Below, one piece after another: positions 58,003-64,000 of a stretch of DNA of 64,000 nucleotides (position 1 is its first letter; every line of letters begins with the position of its first letter). The notes beneath the pieces are model-generated. The model was not told where the DNA came from, searched no databases, and worked only from the letters and a program-made list of their open reading frames with translations. The stretch is from positions 62,001 to 126,000 of the forward strand of contig NZ_FZQR01000013.1 of assembly GCF_900199455.1 (NCBI RefSeq), written 5' to 3'. Both the position numbers and the translations under genes were made by a program. This DNA is from Mesorhizobium carmichaelinearum. GTDB taxonomy: Bacteria > Pseudomonadota > Alphaproteobacteria > Rhizobiales > Rhizobiaceae.

Positions 58003-58228
58003 CCCCTCATTGCCCTGCCGGGCGTTCGTCACTCGAAAAGCCAAGCAATTGGCTTTTCGTCCGCTTCGCGGACCGCTCCTCAACTCCCCGTATAGTGACG
58101 GGGAGAAAGATGCTGCTATCGCCGATTTCGCCATTCACCAACGTCGCAAGAAGAGCGCCGAGGGCGCAGTAGCTCCCTTCTCCCCGTCACTATACGGGGA
58201 GAAGGTGCCGGCAGGCGGATGAGGGCGG
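58003..58228. repeat. Long inverted intergenic repeat (CTCCCCGTATAGTGACGGGGAG variant)
   Basis: CTCCCCGTATAGTGACGGGG AG at 58085-58106 and its inverted twin CTTCTCCCCGTCACTATACG GGGAGAAG at 58179-58206 are the core arms. Outer parts CCCCTCATTGCCCTGCCGGG and TGCCGGCAGGCGGATGAGGG are roughly complementary. A second hairpin (AAAAGCCAA/TTGGCTTTT) is near 58037-58059. Related to the CTCCCCC elements by ends, but a separate subclass. Confidence 0.8.
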
Positions 58229-58325
58229 CGCTACGATTGGTTAGACAGCGAACTGGCGTCACGAGATCAAGCGCCGGATCACATAAATGAGATGTCGAGG
58301 TGATCGGAGATCGGTTCTAGGCGTC

Positions 58326-58354
58326 TTGACGATCGAGGTTCTACCTACTAGTTG
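58326..58354 (+). promoter_or_regulatory. Promoter of the DUF308 gene
   Basis: TTGACG (58326-58331), 17 bases, TAGTTG (58349-58354). The -10 is weak, but the spacing is ideal and the operator palindrome covers it. Confidence 0.45.
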
Positions 58355-58362
58355 GTAGGTAG
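58341..58362. promoter_or_regulatory. TetR-type operator palindrome
   Basis: CTACCTAC, TAGTTG, GTAGGTAG: perfect eight-base arms. The half-site resembles operators known for TetR/AcrR regulators. It overlaps the likely -10 of the DUF308 gene, so binding should repress it. A TetR gene is 0.8 kb downstream. Confidence 0.65.
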
Positions 58363-58382
58363 TTGAAACAAGAGGTCCCGTC

Positions 58383-58973
58383 ATGCCTGGACAAATGAAT
58401 GATCAGAACAGCGCTCCGTCATCGAACGGTTGGCTCAAAACCTATTATTATCTGCGCTTTGCCGTATCGGCAGCCTGGGTTGCGGCGGCTTTCACCGTCG
58501 CGAAAAGCAGCCCGCCGCTCGCTGCGGCCATGTTGGTGGCCTACCCTGCATGGGACGCGCTGGCGAACTATATCGACGCACAGCGCACGGGCGGACTTAG
58601 CCGCAACAAGTCGCAATTGCTGAATTTCGCCGTCAGCATCGTCGCCACAATTGCGGTCGCCATCGCACTCGGTCAGAGCATGAACGCGGTGCTTTCGGTC
58701 TATGGCGTCTGGGCCGTTGTCTCGGGTGTGCTTCAGCTCCTGACGGCGGCGCGGCGCTGGAAAACCAACGGTGCGCAATGGCCGATGATCCTGAGCGGCG
58801 CCCAATCGGCGCTGGCAGGTCTCTTCTTCGTCAAGATGGCCGGCGGTACGGAGAACATCGGCATCGCCAATGTTGCGCCCTATGCCGCGTTCGGCGCCTT
58901 CTACTTCCTCGTGTCTGCCATATGGCTGTCGGTCAGCGACGTCCTTCGCAAGTCGCCGCGCGTCGCAAGCTAA
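58383..58973 (+). CDS. DUF308-like membrane protein under likely TetR control
   Basis: 196 residues with about six hydrophobic segments: FAVSAAWVAAAFTVA, AAAMLVAYPAWDALANYI, LLNFAVSIVATIAVAIALGQ, AVLSVYGVWAVVSGVLQLLT, and a last pair after residue 140. Resembles DUF308/HdeD-like small membrane proteins; function unknown. Starts at ATG 58383 or 58395. An operator palindrome is 20 bases upstream. Confidence 0.82.
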   Translation: MPGQMNDQNSAPSSNGWLKTYYYLRFAVSAAWVAAAFTVAKSSPPLAAAMLVAYPAWDALANYIDAQRTGGLSRNKSQLLNFAVSIVATIAVAIALGQSMNAVLSVYGVWAVVSGVLQLLTAARRWKTNGAQWPMILSGAQSALAGLFFVKMAGGTENIGIANVAPYAAFGAFYFLVSAIWLSVSDVLRKSPRVAS

Positions 58974-58974
58974 T

Positions 58975-59018
58975 GCATGTCGCTCAAAAGTGGCCCCGGT
59001 TTTGAGGCAACGACATGC
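58975..59018. repeat. Short palindromic repeat (same form as the one inside the oxidoreductase gene)
   Basis: GCATGTCGCTCAAAAGTGGC CCCGGTTTTGAGGCAACGACATGC. Outer GCATGTCG/CGACATGC arms are exact complements. It is the same design as 41534-41581 and begins immediately after the DUF308 stop codon. Confidence 0.75.
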
Positions 59019-59033
59019 ATAGAAACAAAGACT

Positions 59034-59152
59034 TAATTCCAGGAAAAGTGCGAACGGTTGGGCTCGGCGACTTCGCCGTAGCCTCCGTCCGAGATTGCGT
59101 CAAAACAAGGAGTTAGAGCGGTTCGCCGTTTCCATGAAACGGTGAAACGTTC
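59034..59152. repeat. Short palindromic intergenic repeat, copy 6
   Basis: AATTCCAGGAAAAGTGCGAA CGGTT, an inserted stretch, ATTGCGTCAAAACAAGGAGT, then AGAGCGGTTCGCCGTTTCCA TGAAACGGTGAAACGTTCT. Same modules and order as the copy after glk, in reverse. It separates the DUF308 gene from the TetR gene. Confidence 0.75.
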
Positions 59153-59185
59153 TAAGCACAGAGGGCCCCTCTGCCGGAGCAAGTC

Positions 59186-59773
59186 ATGAGCAAGCCTTCG
59201 AACACTGCCGATGAGATACTGGCCGCCGCGCGAACCTTCATCATCGCCGGCGGATACAATGGTTTCAGCTACGCCGATATCGCCGAAGTGATCGGCATCC
59301 GCAAAGCCAGCATCCATCACCACTTCCCCAGCAAGGTCGACCTCGTGCGGACCTTGCTCAAACGCTACCTCGAGGAGGCGATCACGGGCCTGGGAGGGCT
59401 CGAGCGCAATGTCCCCGAGCCGCCTGAGTTGCTGCGAACCTATGCCGGCATCTGGGCCCGATGCATCGAGGACGCGAGCATGCCGTTCTGCGTCTGCGCG
59501 CTGCTTGCCAGTGAACTGCCGGCCCTCCCGCCGGAGGTTGCCGTGGAAGTGCGGGCGTATTTTCAGTTTCTCTCGAAATGGCTGACCGGCGTCATTGACC
59601 GCGGCGCGGAGACAGGCACGCTGGCAATCTCCGCTTCGCCACGCGTCGAGGCGGAAGCCTTCATGGCGACCGTGCATGGCGCAATGCTTTCGGCGCGAGC
59701 TTATGGCGATGTCTTGACCTTCGGCATGATCCTGACGCCGACGCTTCAGAAGCTGATCCCCGCGACCGATTGA
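59186..59773 (+). CDS. TetR/AcrR family transcriptional regulator
   Basis: 195 residues. N-terminal HTH: ADEILAAARTFIIAGGYNGF (about 8-27) and YADIAEVIGIRKASIHHHFP then SKVDLVRTLLKRYLEE. The C-terminal ligand domain has Cys residues (CIEDASMPFCVCALLA, about 93-108) that might sense a thiol-reactive signal. Probably controls the DUF308 gene through the palindrome at 58341-58362, and may control itself. Confidence 0.9.
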   Translation: MSKPSNTADEILAAARTFIIAGGYNGFSYADIAEVIGIRKASIHHHFPSKVDLVRTLLKRYLEEAITGLGGLERNVPEPPELLRTYAGIWARCIEDASMPFCVCALLASELPALPPEVAVEVRAYFQFLSKWLTGVIDRGAETGTLAISASPRVEAEAFMATVHGAMLSARAYGDVLTFGMILTPTLQKLIPATD

Positions 59774-59834
59774 TCCGGGCAAAAGAGGATCGCTCCGGAG
59801 AAACGAACCGGGCGTAGCCGCAAATGCCCTTCGC

Positions 59835-61367
59835 CTATGCCGCCTGCGCTACGCGCTCCGAACTCATGCGGTAGGAGATCGCTTCGGCCAGATGGATGCG
59901 GCCAACGGTTTCGCTGGCATCGAGATCGGCCAGCGTGCGCGCCACTTTCAGGACGCGGTGGTAGGCGCGCGCCGAAAAGGCGAGCTTTTCGCTGGCGTCC
60001 TTGAGCAGCGACAGGCCTGATGTGTCGGGCATGGCGATGTCTTCGATGACCGCTGGTGCGCAATGGGCGTTGGTGGTGGCGCTGGTCACACCGAGCCGCT
60101 CGAAACGTTCGCGCTGCAAGGTGCGGGCGCGGGCCACGCGCAGTGCCACGGCGGCACTCTTCTCCGCCCGGTCGGGCCGGATCAGGTCGCTGGCCGAGAC
60201 GGCGGGCACTTCGATCCTGAGATCGATGCGGTCGAGCAGCGGACCGGAAATGCGCGCCTGGTAGTCGGTGCGGCAGCGTTCGCCGCGCAGGCAGCGATAG
60301 CCCGGTTCGCCGGCCATGCCGCAGCGGCACGGGTTCATCGCCGCCACCAGCTGGATGCGCGCCGGATAGGTGACGCGGTGGTTGGCGCGCGCGATCATGC
60401 AGTCGCCGGTCTCCAGCGGCTGGCGCAGTGCATCAAGCGTCTGCGGCGTGAATTCGGGGAATTCGTCGAGGAACAGCACGCCGTGATGCGCCAACGACAC
60501 TTCGCCCGGCCGCGCGCGCAACCCGCCGCCGACCATCGCCGCCATCGAGGCCGAATGGTGCGGGGCGCGGAACGGGCGCCGGTCGGTCAACTTGCCTTCG
60601 CCGAGCTCGCCCGCCACCGAAGCGATCATCGAGACTTCGAGCAATTCCTTCGGCGCCAGCGGCGGCAGGATCGACGGCAGCCGCTGCGCCAGCATGGATT
60701 TTCCGGAACCTGGCGGGCCGACCATCAGCAGATTGTGGCCGCCGGCCGCCGCCACTTCCAGCGCCCGCTTGGCTGTCTCCTGGCCCTTGATGTCGGCGAG
60801 GTCCGGCAGGTCACGCGCCGCGGCGTGGATCCCGGCTTCGGGGCGCGACAGCACCTGCGTGCCACGGAAGTGATTGGCGATGGCGATCAGGCTGCGCGGC
60901 GCCAATATGTCGAAGTCCTTGCCGGCCCAGGCCGCTTCCGGGCCGCAGGCGAATGGGCAGATCAGGCCCTTGCCCTCGGCATTGGCGCCGATCGCCGCCG
61001 GCAAGGCACCGGCGACGGCGGCAATGGTGCCGTCGAGCGACAATTCGCCAAGCACGACATAGCCGGCCAGCATGTCGCCCGGAATGGCGCCAAGGGCGGC
61101 CATCAGGCCAAGCGCGATCGGCAGATCGTAATGGCTGCCTTCCTTGGGCAGGTCGGCGGGCGCCAGATTGACCGTCACCTTCTTCGACGGCATCGACAGG
61201 CCCGACGCATGGAGCGCCGCCTGCACGCGTTCGCGGCTCTCGGCCACCGCCTTGTCGGCCAGGCCGACGATCTGCATGCCGACCTTGCCGGGCGCGATCA
61301 TCACCTGCACGTCGACCGGCACGGCCTCGATGCCCTGGAAAGCGACCGTGCGAACCCGCGCCACCAT
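59835..61367 (-). CDS. comM: YifB/ComM family Mg-chelatase-like AAA+ ATPase
   Basis: 510 residues. N-terminal ChlI-like domain (VQVMIAPGKVGMQIVGLADK, KKVTVNLAPADLPKEGSHYD), Walker A VGPPGSGKSMLAQRLPSILP (about 216-235), Walker B HHGVLFLDEFPEF (about 297-309), and the zinc-like CRCG...CLRGERCRTDY stretch (about 347-370). In Vibrio and Haemophilus, ComM is a helicase for branch migration in natural transformation; YifB homologues here may act in homologous recombination. ATG 61367 was chosen for the family start MVARVRTVAFQGIE. Confidence 0.92.
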   Translation of the reverse strand: MVARVRTVAFQGIEAVPVDVQVMIAPGKVGMQIVGLADKAVAESRERVQAALHASGLSMPSKKVTVNLAPADLPKEGSHYDLPIALGLMAALGAIPGDMLAGYVVLGELSLDGTIAAVAGALPAAIGANAEGKGLICPFACGPEAAWAGKDFDILAPRSLIAIANHFRGTQVLSRPEAGIHAAARDLPDLADIKGQETAKRALEVAAAGGHNLLMVGPPGSGKSMLAQRLPSILPPLAPKELLEVSMIASVAGELGEGKLTDRRPFRAPHHSASMAAMVGGGLRARPGEVSLAHHGVLFLDEFPEFTPQTLDALRQPLETGDCMIARANHRVTYPARIQLVAAMNPCRCGMAGEPGYRCLRGERCRTDYQARISGPLLDRIDLRIEVPAVSASDLIRPDRAEKSAAVALRVARARTLQRERFERLGVTSATTNAHCAPAVIEDIAMPDTSGLSLLKDASEKLAFSARAYHRVLKVARTLADLDASETVGRIHLAEAISYRMSSERVAQAA

Positions 61368-61546
61368 TGTCCCACCCCGGATATGGGCCGCAACCCATGC
61401 GATTGGCCTAGAATGGCCGTCGCAGAAGACAATCACACTTCGTCGGTCAAATCAAGAACATTACAAGAACATTCAATCGCAGGGGTTGCAGCCGAATTGT
61501 GCCTGGTTGCAAAAGCGGAACATGGTTAATACGAACTGAAAACGGC

Positions 61547-62488
61547 TTACTTGCGCTTGCCCTCGACCGCGTCCCAGAACAGCCTGGCAATGTCGGCGCC
61601 GCCAAAACGCTGCACCTCGCGCACGCCGGTTGGCGACGTAACATTGATCTCGGTCATGTAGTCGCCGATGACGTCGATGCCGACCAGGATGAAGCCGCGT
61701 GCCTTCAGCGATGGCCCGATGCGGGCGCAGATCTCGCGCTCGCGTGTCGTCAGCTCGGTCTTCTCGGCACGGCCGCCGACATGCATGTTGGAGCGGGAAT
61801 CGTGCTCGGCCGGCACCCGGTTGATGGCGCCGACCGGCTCGCCGTCGATCAGGATGATGCGCTTGTCGCCCTTGCGCACATCCTTGAGGTAACGCTGTAC
61901 GATGTAGGGCTCGCGGGACAGCTGGCCGAACATTTCCAAGAGCGAGGCAAGGTTGCGGTCGCCCTCGAGCAGATGGAAGACGCCGGCGCCGCCATTGCCG
62001 TAGAGCGGCTTGACGATGATGTCGCCGAACTCCTTGCGGAAGGCGGCGACCTCCTGCGGATCCTTGGTGATCAGCGTGTCCGGCATCAGGTCGGAAAACT
62101 CGGTGACGAAGATCTTTTCCGGGCTGTTGCGCACCCAGGCCGGGTCGTTGACGACCAGCGTCTTCGGATGGATGCGTTCGAGGATGTGCGTGGTGGTGAT
62201 GTAATTCATGTCGAAGGGCGGATCCTGGCGCAGCAGGACGACGTCCATCTCCGAAAGGTCCGTGCGCACCTTGTCGCCCAGCGAATAGTGGTTGCCCTTC
62301 TCGTCGCGCACCTGCATCTCCTCGATGCGGGCAAACACCTTGCCGTCGCGCAGCGACAGCCGGTCGGGCGTGTAGTGGAACAGCTGATGGCCGCGCCGCT
62401 GCGCTTCCAGCGACAGCGCGAACGAAGTGTCGCCGGCGATCGACACGGTGGAGATATGGTCCATCTGGACGGCGATTTTCAGCTTCAT
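61547..62488 (-). CDS. gshB: Glutathione synthetase
   Basis: 313 residues. Joins gamma-glutamylcysteine and glycine with ATP. Motifs of prokaryotic GshB: KIAVQMDHISTVSIAGDTSF (about 4-23), LLRQDPPFDMNYITTTHILE (about 85-104), KPLYGNGGAGVFHLLEGDRN (about 160-179), PYIVQRYLKDVRKGDKRIIL and GIDVIGDYMTEINVTSPTG. GGAGA precedes the ATG. Lies 179 bases upstream of the comM-like gene on the same strand. Confidence 0.96.
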   Translation of the reverse strand: MKLKIAVQMDHISTVSIAGDTSFALSLEAQRRGHQLFHYTPDRLSLRDGKVFARIEEMQVRDEKGNHYSLGDKVRTDLSEMDVVLLRQDPPFDMNYITTTHILERIHPKTLVVNDPAWVRNSPEKIFVTEFSDLMPDTLITKDPQEVAAFRKEFGDIIVKPLYGNGGAGVFHLLEGDRNLASLLEMFGQLSREPYIVQRYLKDVRKGDKRIILIDGEPVGAINRVPAEHDSRSNMHVGGRAEKTELTTREREICARIGPSLKARGFILVGIDVIGDYMTEINVTSPTGVREVQRFGGADIARLFWDAVEGKRK

Positions 62489-62559
62489 GGCGGGTCTCCG
62501 GCGCAGTCGACGAGAGCGATATAAGGGTCGCCGCGCCTTCTGCCAATCGGGCCAGAGCT

Positions 62560-62934
62560 TTAACGGTCGAAGACCAGCCTGGAATAGCCGAGGAAGGACA
62601 GCGCCATGGCGGCCAGCGAGGCAATCGCGAGAGCTATGAGCGGCGGTGCCGCCGGCAGAGCGAGCAGGATGGCCGAGTAGACGAGATAGTTGACGACACT
62701 GGTGGCGATGCCGACGCTGCCATAGCGGGCGCCCTCCTCTGCCACTCCACGGCGCGAGGGCGAGAAGGTCAGATGCCGGTTGATCTGCCAGGTGGCGCAG
62801 AGCGCAAAGCCGATCGACAGCATGCGGGCGACGAACGGCCCGAGCGGCGTGACGGCGAGCAGCAGCCAGAGCGCGGCCGCGTCGGCGGCGAAACCGATGC
62901 CGCCGGCGAAGACAAACCGGACAAGGCGTTGCAT
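62560..62934 (-). CDS. GtrA family membrane protein
   Basis: 124 residues, four membrane helices. GtrA landmarks: RFVFAGGIGFAADAAALWLL (about 6-25), ALCATWQINRHLTFSP (about 44-59), GSVGIATSVVNYLVYSAILL and the C-terminal FLGYSRLVFDR. GtrA proteins help move undecaprenyl-linked sugars across the membrane and are often paired with a GT2 enzyme, as here. Confidence 0.9.
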   Translation of the reverse strand: MQRLVRFVFAGGIGFAADAAALWLLLAVTPLGPFVARMLSIGFALCATWQINRHLTFSPSRRGVAEEGARYGSVGIATSVVNYLVYSAILLALPAAPPLIALAIASLAAMALSFLGYSRLVFDR

Positions 62935-62937
62935 CGT

Positions 62938-63927
62938 TCAGGCCGCGCGCCGGGTCTTGCCCGGTTGCGGCTTCCGCACCACCTCGGTGGCGCTGCGCTC
63001 GACACGCCCGGAAGGCATGGACAGGTAGAAAATGCGCTTCTGTTCGGCGCGCCCGCGCGAGACGGAATCGAGGATCAGCCCGGTCACCGCCGCCAGCATC
63101 GACAGGAGCAGCAGGCCGACCGACAGCACCCAGGTCGGCATACGCGGCACGAGGCCGGTTTCGGCGAATTCGACCAGCACCGGCGCCATCAGGAACAGGC
63201 TGGAGGCGAGAAAGAACAGCGAAAAGGCGCCGAAGAAGCGCAGCGGCTGCGTCTCCTTCATCAGCATGGCGAACATCCAGAGAATCTTGGCGCCGTCGCG
63301 GAAGGTCGACAGCTTCGACGACGAACCTTCCGGGCGACGGCCATAGTCGAGCGCGATTTCGCTGACCGGCAATTTGAGCTGCGAGGCGTGCACCGACATT
63401 TCGGTCTCGATCTCGAAGCCGCCGGAGACGGCGGGAAAGCTCTTGACGAAGCGCCGGGTGAAGACGCGGTAGCCGGAGAAGATGTCGCTGAAATCGCTGC
63501 CGAACAGCCATTGGTAGAGGCTGTTGAAGACACGGTTGCCGAAGGCATGGCCGGCCCGGCCGGCATCGTCGGTGACGCCGCGCCTGGTGCCCACCACCAT
63601 GTCGCTACGCTCGGTCAGCAGCGTGTTGATCAGCTGCGGCGCGTCCTCGGGCGCATAGGTGCCGTCGCCATCGGCCATCAGATAGATGTCTGCGTCGATG
63701 TCGGCGAACATGCGCCGCACCACATTGCCCTTGCCCTGGCGCGGCTCGCGCACGACGATGGCGCCGGCCGCGCGGGCGCGGAGCGCCGTCAGATCCTTCG
63801 AATTGTTGTCATAGACATAGATCGTGGCGGCCGGCAGCGTCTCGCGGAACCGCCGCACCACCTCGGCGATGGTCAGCTCCTCATTGTAGCAAGGCAGGAG
63901 GACGGCGATGACAGGTTCTTGCGGCAT
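62938..63927 (-). CDS. Family 2 glycosyltransferase (dolichyl-phosphate-mannose-synthase-like)
   Basis: 329 residues. A cytosolic GT-A domain: VIAVLLPCYNEELTIAEVVR (about 6-25), NNSKDLTALRARAAGA, DIYLMADGDGTYAPEDAPQL (DGD about 89-91) and DIFSGYRVFTRRFVKSFP. Two C-terminal membrane segments (about 228-250, 265-290) anchor it. With GtrA it probably makes and translocates a lipid-linked sugar for envelope glycosylation. Stop is 3 bases before the gtrA-like start. Confidence 0.9.
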   Translation of the reverse strand: MPQEPVIAVLLPCYNEELTIAEVVRRFRETLPAATIYVYDNNSKDLTALRARAAGAIVVREPRQGKGNVVRRMFADIDADIYLMADGDGTYAPEDAPQLINTLLTERSDMVVGTRRGVTDDAGRAGHAFGNRVFNSLYQWLFGSDFSDIFSGYRVFTRRFVKSFPAVSGGFEIETEMSVHASQLKLPVSEIALDYGRRPEGSSSKLSTFRDGAKILWMFAMLMKETQPLRFFGAFSLFFLASSLFLMAPVLVEFAETGLVPRMPTWVLSVGLLLLSMLAAVTGLILDSVSRGRAEQKRIFYLSMPSGRVERSATEVVRKPQPGKTRRAA

Positions 63928-64000
63928 TTTCGTCTCCGAATGCCTTGTCGACCATACGGTCGTGCGCCGGAAACCGGCCTCGTCCAGGCGGTTTTACTAT

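Larger units (their letters stand above)
57941..58382. other. Intergenic region with inverted repeat and operator/promoter
   Basis: 442 bases with no credible gene. 58003-58228 is an inverted repeat element; 58326-58362 holds a promoter and operator for the DUF308 gene. The rest is unremarkable. Confidence 0.7.

Noticed and set aside
61547..63511. 654-codon extension of gshB
   Set aside because: The real glutathione synthetase begins at ATG 62488 with a ribosome site; the upstream part overlaps the GtrA and glycosyltransferase genes out of frame.

Overview
The window looks like chromosome of a Mesorhizobium-like member of the Rhizobiales (Alphaproteobacteria). The DNA is uniformly GC-rich, and the housekeeping gene sets (hrcA/rph, rdgB-hemW, rsmI-yraN, dapB-gpmA, malate synthase G) read as rhizobial. 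The spacers carry the palindromic repeats typical of that order, and there are many TetR, ECF, DUF1127, YkvA and LysE-type genes. The genus is an inference from general resemblance, not from a search.

Layout. 1-5.5 kb: end of a DCC-family protein, a saccharopine-dehydrogenase-like protein, an ECF42-type sigma factor with its DGPF/YciI partner, a GST and cysK. 5.6-13.4 kb: LysE exporter, secreted PQQ-type sugar dehydrogenase, hrcA divergent from rph, the overlapping VOC/rdgB/hemW operon, and a frameshifted low-molecular-weight phosphatase gene. 13.5-25 kb: rsmI-yraN, uppP, GST-queG-SDR, mepA, glk, an MsbA-like exporter overlapping dapB, and gpmA.

25.16-38.98 kb is a genomic island of about 13.7 kb. 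It entered the 3' end of a tRNA-Leu(CAG) gene and is bounded by an 18-bp direct repeat. It carries a tyrosine integrase, a translationally coupled type I restriction-modification operon (hsdR-hsdM-hsdS) followed one base later by an Mrr-type nuclease, a leftward set (ParB-like protein, Cys/His protein of unknown function, serine recombinase), an unknown coiled-coil-like protein and a DUF4145 protein. The original terminator of the tRNA now lies just beyond the right end of the island.

39-44.2 kb: cytochrome b561, a cyclic-nucleotide-domain/thioredoxin-reductase fusion that lacks the CxxC pair, a UBP zinc finger, and a group of small stress or membrane proteins (DUF2127, PAP2, YkvA). 44.3-52.1 kb is an unusual accessory cluster. 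Two leftward regulators of similar design (N-terminal DNA-binding domain, FlgO-like middle, TPR tail) are interspersed with a cysteine-synthase-like enzyme, a group II PLP decarboxylase, a DUF1127 protein and two paralogous secreted cysteine-rich proteins. 52.2-64 kb: a ferredoxin/double-CDGSH protein, a DUF559 gene broken by an in-frame stop and bracketed by inverted repeats, an orphan HyuA, glcB, a DUF308 membrane protein with a clear palindromic operator and a nearby TetR gene, a ComM-like AAA ATPase, gshB, GtrA and a glycosyltransferase.

Two repeat families recur throughout. One is the CTCCCCC-type long inverted element. The other is the short GAATTGCG/GGAAAAGTG palindrome, one copy of which supplies the C-terminal codons of a gene. 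The best candidates for undescribed biology are the leftward half of the island, the 44-52 kb regulator/enzyme/secreted-protein cluster, and the DUF559-repeat association.
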